Shown here piece after piece: positions 61,136 to 64,000 of a DNA stretch of 64,000 bases. This stretch comes from Solimonas soli DSM 21787 (GTDB taxonomy: Bacteria > Pseudomonadota > Gammaproteobacteria > Nevskiales > Nevskiaceae). A program made the translations under genes and the position numbers. The notes under the pieces are model-generated. The model was given only the letters and a program-made list of their open reading frames with translations, searched no databases and was not told the DNA's origin. How positions within the stretch are numbered: position 1 is the first letter of the stretch; each line of letters begins with the position of its first letter. Location: NCBI RefSeq assembly GCF_000474945.1, contig NZ_KI440836.1:295917-359916 (forward strand). The letters run 5' to 3'.

Positions 61136-61150
61136 GGCCCCCTCCCTTGG

Positions 61151-61186
61151 TATGCCAAAACTGCATATGTCAAAACTAAATATAGT
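61151..61186. promoter_or_regulatory. Divergent DUF932/XRE control region
   Basis: An A+T-rich spacer holds two direct CAAAACT copies, a minus-strand TTGACA (61173-61168) and a plus-strand TATAGT -10 (61181-61186). The latter lies only 11 bp before the XRE start, so that mRNA would be nearly leaderless. The repeats are likely XRE sites. Confidence 0.5.
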
Positions 61187-61197
61187 GTCGCCGTCCC

Positions 61198-61458
61198 ATG
61201 GCGGGCAAGAAACCATGGGACCAGCGGCGCGTGCGCTTGCAACGGATGCTGCGCGAGGCTCGCGTGGCGGCTGGCCTGCTCCAGAGTGAGCTGGCCGACC
61301 GGATCGGCGCCGACCAGAGTTTCGTGTCGCGGTATGAGCGTGGCGAGCGCCGCCTCGATCTGGTCGAGCTGGAGGCGATCTGCCGTGCCTGCGGGGTGAC
61401 ACTGTCCGAGTTCGTCGCGCAGTTCGAGGCAGCGCCTGGGACGCCGCGCCGCAAGTAG
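61198..61458 (+). CDS. XRE-family regulator
   Basis: The 86-residue protein has a helix-turn-helix of the Cro/CI type: LREARVAAGLLQSELADRIG and DQSFVSRYERGERRLDLVELE. A basic N-terminus precedes it. It lies divergent from the DUF932 gene and likely controls it and itself. It has no Shine-Dalgarno, consistent with a leaderless start. Confidence 0.9.
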   Translation: MAGKKPWDQRRVRLQRMLREARVAAGLLQSELADRIGADQSFVSRYERGERRLDLVELEAICRACGVTLSEFVAQFEAAPGTPRRK

Positions 61459-61486
61459 CGGACCTCCCGACTGGTCGCGGGGCCTC

Positions 61487-61699
61487 TCATTGCCTTGGGC
61501 AGCCCCCGAGAAGGCCGATGGCAAAGCACGCGCCGAGTAGTACGACCGCCAGCGCGCAGAAACTCAGCAGGACGGCGAGTAGATAATCCAGTAGGTGCTG
61601 AAACGGCCCGCCGAACAGATCGGCAAGCGCCGCCGTTGCCAACGAGGCCATCGTGAAGGCTCGGAGATAGTTCTGCGAGGACGCGCGAGAGCGGTTCAT
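61487..61699 (-). CDS. Small membrane protein of the island right end
   Basis: The 70-residue protein has a short basic N-terminus and two hydrophobic segments (AFTMASLATAALADLF and LLAVLLSFCALAVVLLGACF). The ATG at 61699 is chosen over a longer, unsupported frame. No ribosome site is clear. The next 287 bp up to attR show no convincing gene. Confidence 0.45.
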   Translation of the reverse strand: MNRSRASSQNYLRAFTMASLATAALADLFGGPFQHLLDYLLAVLLSFCALAVVLLGACFAIGLLGGCPRQ

Positions 61700-61910
61700 G
61701 CCGCGACCGTAGCGCGCAGCCGGCTCAGAACCTGAGCCTTGCCAAGCCCGTAACGAGCCGACACCATCGTCGCGTCGCCACTCCAGACAAAATGCCGGGC
61801 AAGAGACGGACGACGCGCCACAGCCTGCAAGCGATGGGCTATTCAGCATGGCCGAATTGATACAGGGGGTGGAGCGGCTCTCGGGCTTGAACGGCCCCAA
61901 TTCGAGGAAG

Positions 61911-61930
61911 TGTTCCCAGATGTGTGCCCA
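61911..61930. repeat. Arm-type repeats next to attR
   Basis: TGTGCCCA at 61923-61930 and a variant TGTTCCCA at 61911-61918 match the repeats beside attL and lie inside the right end. Confidence 0.6.
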
Positions 61931-61953
61931 TATCCGGACAGAAGCCGCTGCTG

Positions 61954-61973
61954 ACTCATTGGCAACAATGAGT
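61954..61973. repeat. Hairpin beside attR
   Basis: actcattg-gcaa-caatgagt is a perfect 8-bp stem with a 4-base loop, 13 bp inside attR. It could be a factor-binding site or a terminator without T-tract. Confidence 0.5.
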
Positions 61974-61986
61974 TACGGCGTTTTCT

Positions 61987-61999
61987 AGCTTCTGCATCG
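61987..61999. repeat. attR: right 13-bp direct repeat of the island
   Basis: agcttctgcatcg identical to the copy in mnmE (46264-46276). What follows, AAGTAAG, resembles a mnmE end (lysine codon and stop) but lacks two bases for the GK frame. Confidence 0.82.
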
Positions 62000-62137
62000 A
62001 AGTAAGCGCCGCGGCGCTGTCGTCGTCGGCCCACAAGCGTCGGGAGCCACCCGACATTTTTCGCGGCGAATGCGACTCGACGCGGCAGGCCCGTCGGGCG
62101 CATAAAGAGCGCGGGGATTCGGGATGGGGGATGCGCC

Positions 62138-62497
62138 ATGAAACGACTGCTCTGGATCGGCGCGCTGCTCGCGCCGGCGGCAGCGTCGGCGATGAGCGCC
62201 GGCGAGTATCTGGGCCACTGCCAGCAGCGCACGACCTACGACCAGGCCGTCTGCATGGGTTATCTCGACGCCCTGCTCGAGGGCCGCCTGCGTCCGACCG
62301 AAGTCGCGTCGCTGAACACCGTGGCGCTCGGCGACGCCGACGGCTACTGCCTCAACGGCGCGACCCTGCCGCAGATTCGCAGCACCGTCGTGCTGCGCCT
62401 GCTGCGCATGAGCGCCGCGCAGAAGCAGATCGAGGCGAGCGTGCTGATCCTCGACGGCCTGCGGCGCGACTATCCGCTGGCCAACTGCGCGAACTGA
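62138..62497 (+). CDS. Exported Rap1a/Tai-like protein
   Basis: The 119-residue protein has a signal peptide (MKRLLWIGALLAPAAASA), then CQQRTTYDQAVCMGYLDALLEG and YCLNGATLPQIRSTVVLRLL with a terminal Cys. The spacing of cysteines and the YL.ALLEG motif fit Rap1a/Tai-type proteins, some of which are immunity proteins to type VI effectors. No effector gene is nearby, so a general role is likelier. It is the first chromosomal gene after the island. Confidence 0.65.
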   Translation: MKRLLWIGALLAPAAASAMSAGEYLGHCQQRTTYDQAVCMGYLDALLEGRLRPTEVASLNTVALGDADGYCLNGATLPQIRSTVVLRLLRMSAAQKQIEASVLILDGLRRDYPLANCAN

Positions 62498-62557
62498 CGC
62501 ACTTGCCGGCCGGCGGCCGGCCGTATAGCTTCGGGCGCCGCCAAGCCCGAGCCGCCG

Positions 62558-63028
62558 ATGTCCGATCACGCCCCCGCGGCCGTCGCCAGCGCTGCGACGC
62601 CCGCCGACCTGACCGCCTTCCTGCACGAACAGATCCCGCTGACCGCGGCGATGTCGCTGCGGGTCACGCACGCCGATGAAGCCGCACTGGCGATCGACGC
62701 GCCGCTGACGCCGAACCGCAACCCGCACGGCACGGTCTTCGGCGGCAGCCTGGCGACGCTCGCCATCGTCGCCGGCTGGACCCTGCTGTACCGCGCGCTC
62801 GGCCGCAGCGGGCTGGCGGCCGCGCTGGTCATCCAGCATGTCGAGTGCGATTACCTGGCGCCCGCCGACCGCGCATTCCGCGCCGCGGCGCGGCTGCCCG
62901 AAGCATGGCCGCATTTCCTCGAAACGCTGCGCGCGAAGGGTCGCGCCCGCTGCGAGGTCGCCGTGCAGCTGTTCTGCGACGGCCGTCTCGTCCTCACCGC
63001 CAAGGCGCGCTACGCTGCCCGCCTATGA
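62558..63028 (+). CDS. YiiD C-terminal-type thioesterase
   Basis: The 156-residue protein fits the hot-dog YiiD_C family: MSLRVTHADEAALAIDAPLTPN, then NPHGTVFGGSLATLAIVAGW, and VIQHVECDYLAPA. The His-Gly-Gly region carries the putative catalytic residues. The thioester is unknown. Its stop overlaps the Nudix start (ATGA). Confidence 0.85.
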   Translation: MSDHAPAAVASAATPADLTAFLHEQIPLTAAMSLRVTHADEAALAIDAPLTPNRNPHGTVFGGSLATLAIVAGWTLLYRALGRSGLAAALVIQHVECDYLAPADRAFRAAARLPEAWPHFLETLRAKGRARCEVAVQLFCDGRLVLTAKARYAARL

Positions 63029-63549
63029 GCCAGATCTATCAATACTGCCCGCGTTGCGCCGCACCGCTCGCCACGCGCCCGCACGGCGGCTTCGAGCGCC
63101 GCGCCTGCGAGCGCGAGGGCTGCGGTTTCATCTTCTGGGACAATCCGACGCCGGTCGTCGCCGCGGTCGTCGAGCACGAAGGCCAGCTGCTGCTGGCGCG
63201 CAACGTCGCCTGGCCGGCCGGCACCTACGCCCTGATCACCGGCTTTCTCGAAAGAAACGAGATTCCGCACGAGGCCGCGCAGCGCGAGGTCGAGGAAGAA
63301 CTGGGCCTCAAGCCGCGCGGCGCGCATTTCATCGGCCACTACAGCTTCGAGCGCATGAACCAGCTGATCATCGCCTATCACGTGCCGGCCGAAGGCGTGG
63401 TGACGCTCAACGAAGAGCTCGCCGAATGGAAGCACGTGCCGTTCGGCGAAGCGGACTACTGGCCGGCGGCGACCGGCCTCGCCCTGCGCGACTGGCTGCG
63501 CTCGCGCGGCTTCGAACCGAAGGAAAGGCCTTTCCGGCGCGCGACGTGA
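63025..63549 (+). CDS. Nudix hydrolase with N-terminal zinc ribbon
   Basis: The 174-residue protein has a four-cysteine zinc ribbon (CPRCAAPLATRP, then RRACEREGCGF) and a Nudix box (GFLERNEIPHEAAQREVEEELGL), similar to NudC-like proteins but shorter. It hydrolyses a nucleoside-diphosphate derivative; substrate unknown. It is coupled to the thioesterase gene by 4-bp overlap. Confidence 0.9.
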   Translation: MSQIYQYCPRCAAPLATRPHGGFERRACEREGCGFIFWDNPTPVVAAVVEHEGQLLLARNVAWPAGTYALITGFLERNEIPHEAAQREVEEELGLKPRGAHFIGHYSFERMNQLIIAYHVPAEGVVTLNEELAEWKHVPFGEADYWPAATGLALRDWLRSRGFEPKERPFRRAT

Positions 63550-63568
63550 GACGGCGCGCGGCGCGTCT

Positions 63569-64000
63569 TCAGCGGATCTCGATCGACGCGACGATCTCGC
63601 GGAAATCGGCTTCCGTGTAGTAGCGCGGATCGTTGCTGCTCGACAGGCCGATGCTGAAGGCGACGCGCGCGGCGAAGACGATGTAGCCGCGCGTCAGCAC
63701 CGACATCTCGATCGCCTCGCCGTCGACGTCCGCCGTCAGCGAGAAGCGGCCGCGGATCAGCGTCGCCGGGCAACCCGCCACGCAGGCGCGCGAAGACGCA
63801 TCGAGCAGTTCGAAGTTGCGGTAGGTGCGGCACATCTGTTCGAGCTGCGCTTCCAGCAGCATCGGCGCCAGCGCCGGATTCGACTTGAGCAACGGCCGCG
63901 CGACGACCTGCAAGGTCGGACGCACGTGTCGGCGGCTGTCGTGCGAACCCATCGCGCAGCAGAACGGCGCGTGCGCGCGCTGCAGCCATTCGATGTCCTC
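63569..64000 (-). CDS. Uncharacterised protein, runs off the right edge
   Basis: The frame is open from the window end (encoding EDIEWLQRAHAPFCC) through to a stop at 63569. An internal ATG at 63952 is therefore probably not the start. The 143 visible residues include a beta-rich middle (TLIRGRFSLTADVDGEAIEM, then GYIVFAARVAFSI). No family recognised. Confidence 0.6.
   Translation of the reverse strand, partial: EDIEWLQRAHAPFCCAMGSHDSRRHVRPTLQVVARPLLKSNPALAPMLLEAQLEQMCRTYRNFELLDASSRACVAGCPATLIRGRFSLTADVDGEAIEMSVLTRGYIVFAARVAFSIGLSSSNDPRYYTEADFREIVASIEIR

Larger units (their letters stand above)
46265..61999. mobile_element. Integrated genomic island in mnmE carrying a type I R-M operon
   Basis: The segment is bounded by 13-bp repeats, one in the mnmE end. 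It begins with a tyrosine integrase and holds accessory genes with visibly lower GC and different codon use from the core. Modules in order are integrase, hsdR-hsdS-dinD-hsdM, unknown gene, AlpA-like regulator with primase-like replication genes, then a minus-strand accessory set facing an XRE regulator. No capsid, tail, terminase, relaxase or mating genes are seen. It resembles a P4-like or PICI-like satellite or an integrative island. Confidence 0.85.

Noticed and set aside
46265-61999. A complete prophage
   Set aside because: No capsid, portal, terminase, tail or lysis gene is visible; the content fits a satellite or island.

Overview
The window looks like a chromosomal origin region from a GC-rich gammaproteobacterium. 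The basis is gene content and order: dnaA-dnaN-recF-gyrB on the minus strand, rpmH-rnpA-yidD-yidC-mnmE on the plus strand, and the block ponA / pilMNOPQ-aroK-aroB followed by gltBD, an arrangement known from Pseudomonas and relatives. A Nevskiales/Solimonas-like or Xanthomonadales-like host is a guess; no rRNA or other taxonomic marker is present.

Layout. 1-14 kb: the start of a ccdAB toxin-antitoxin pair, the RNA helicase hrpA, a DUF445 membrane protein, a divergent LysR/MFS-transporter pair, small proteins (YiaA-like, YciI-like, OsmC-like) and a large AsmA-like DUF748 protein. 13-16.5 kb: an ethanolamine cluster (AraC-type regulator, Eat permease, EutC). EutC lacks its N-terminus, eutB is absent, and the cluster abuts an 85-bp diverged copy of the 3' end of gltD. 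16.7-22.7 kb: glutamate synthase gltB-gltD. 22.9-24.7 kb: a Phd-type antitoxin with a VapC-like protein that has lost most catalytic acids, then a YXWGXW-repeat protein. 24.8-32.8 kb: the pilM-N-O-P-Q type IV pilus operon (pilM to pilP translationally coupled), aroK, aroB and a dGTPase gene. 32.9-46.3 kb: penicillin-binding protein 1A, an uncharacterised gene, and the origin region with two parS sites inside recF and DnaA boxes on both sides of dnaA.

46.26-62.0 kb is an integrated genomic island of about 15.7 kb in the 3' end of mnmE, bounded by 13-bp direct repeats. It carries a tyrosine integrase next to attL, a type I restriction-modification operon in the order hsdR-hsdS-dinD-hsdM, an uncharacterised gene, and a phage-satellite-like module (AlpA-type regulator, primase-type zinc finger, ATPase/helicase, TubC-like docking protein, small proteins). 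A minus-strand accessory set (DUF932 protein, secreted protein, membrane J-protein) faces an XRE regulator. No capsid, tail or conjugation genes are visible, so it resembles a P4/PICI-like satellite or integrative island that carries a defence cargo. The retained chromosomal mnmE end at attR appears frameshifted, so mnmE may now depend on the island for its normal C-terminus. After attR the chromosome resumes with a Rap1a/Tai-like exported protein, a thioesterase, a Nudix hydrolase and one gene running off the window edge.
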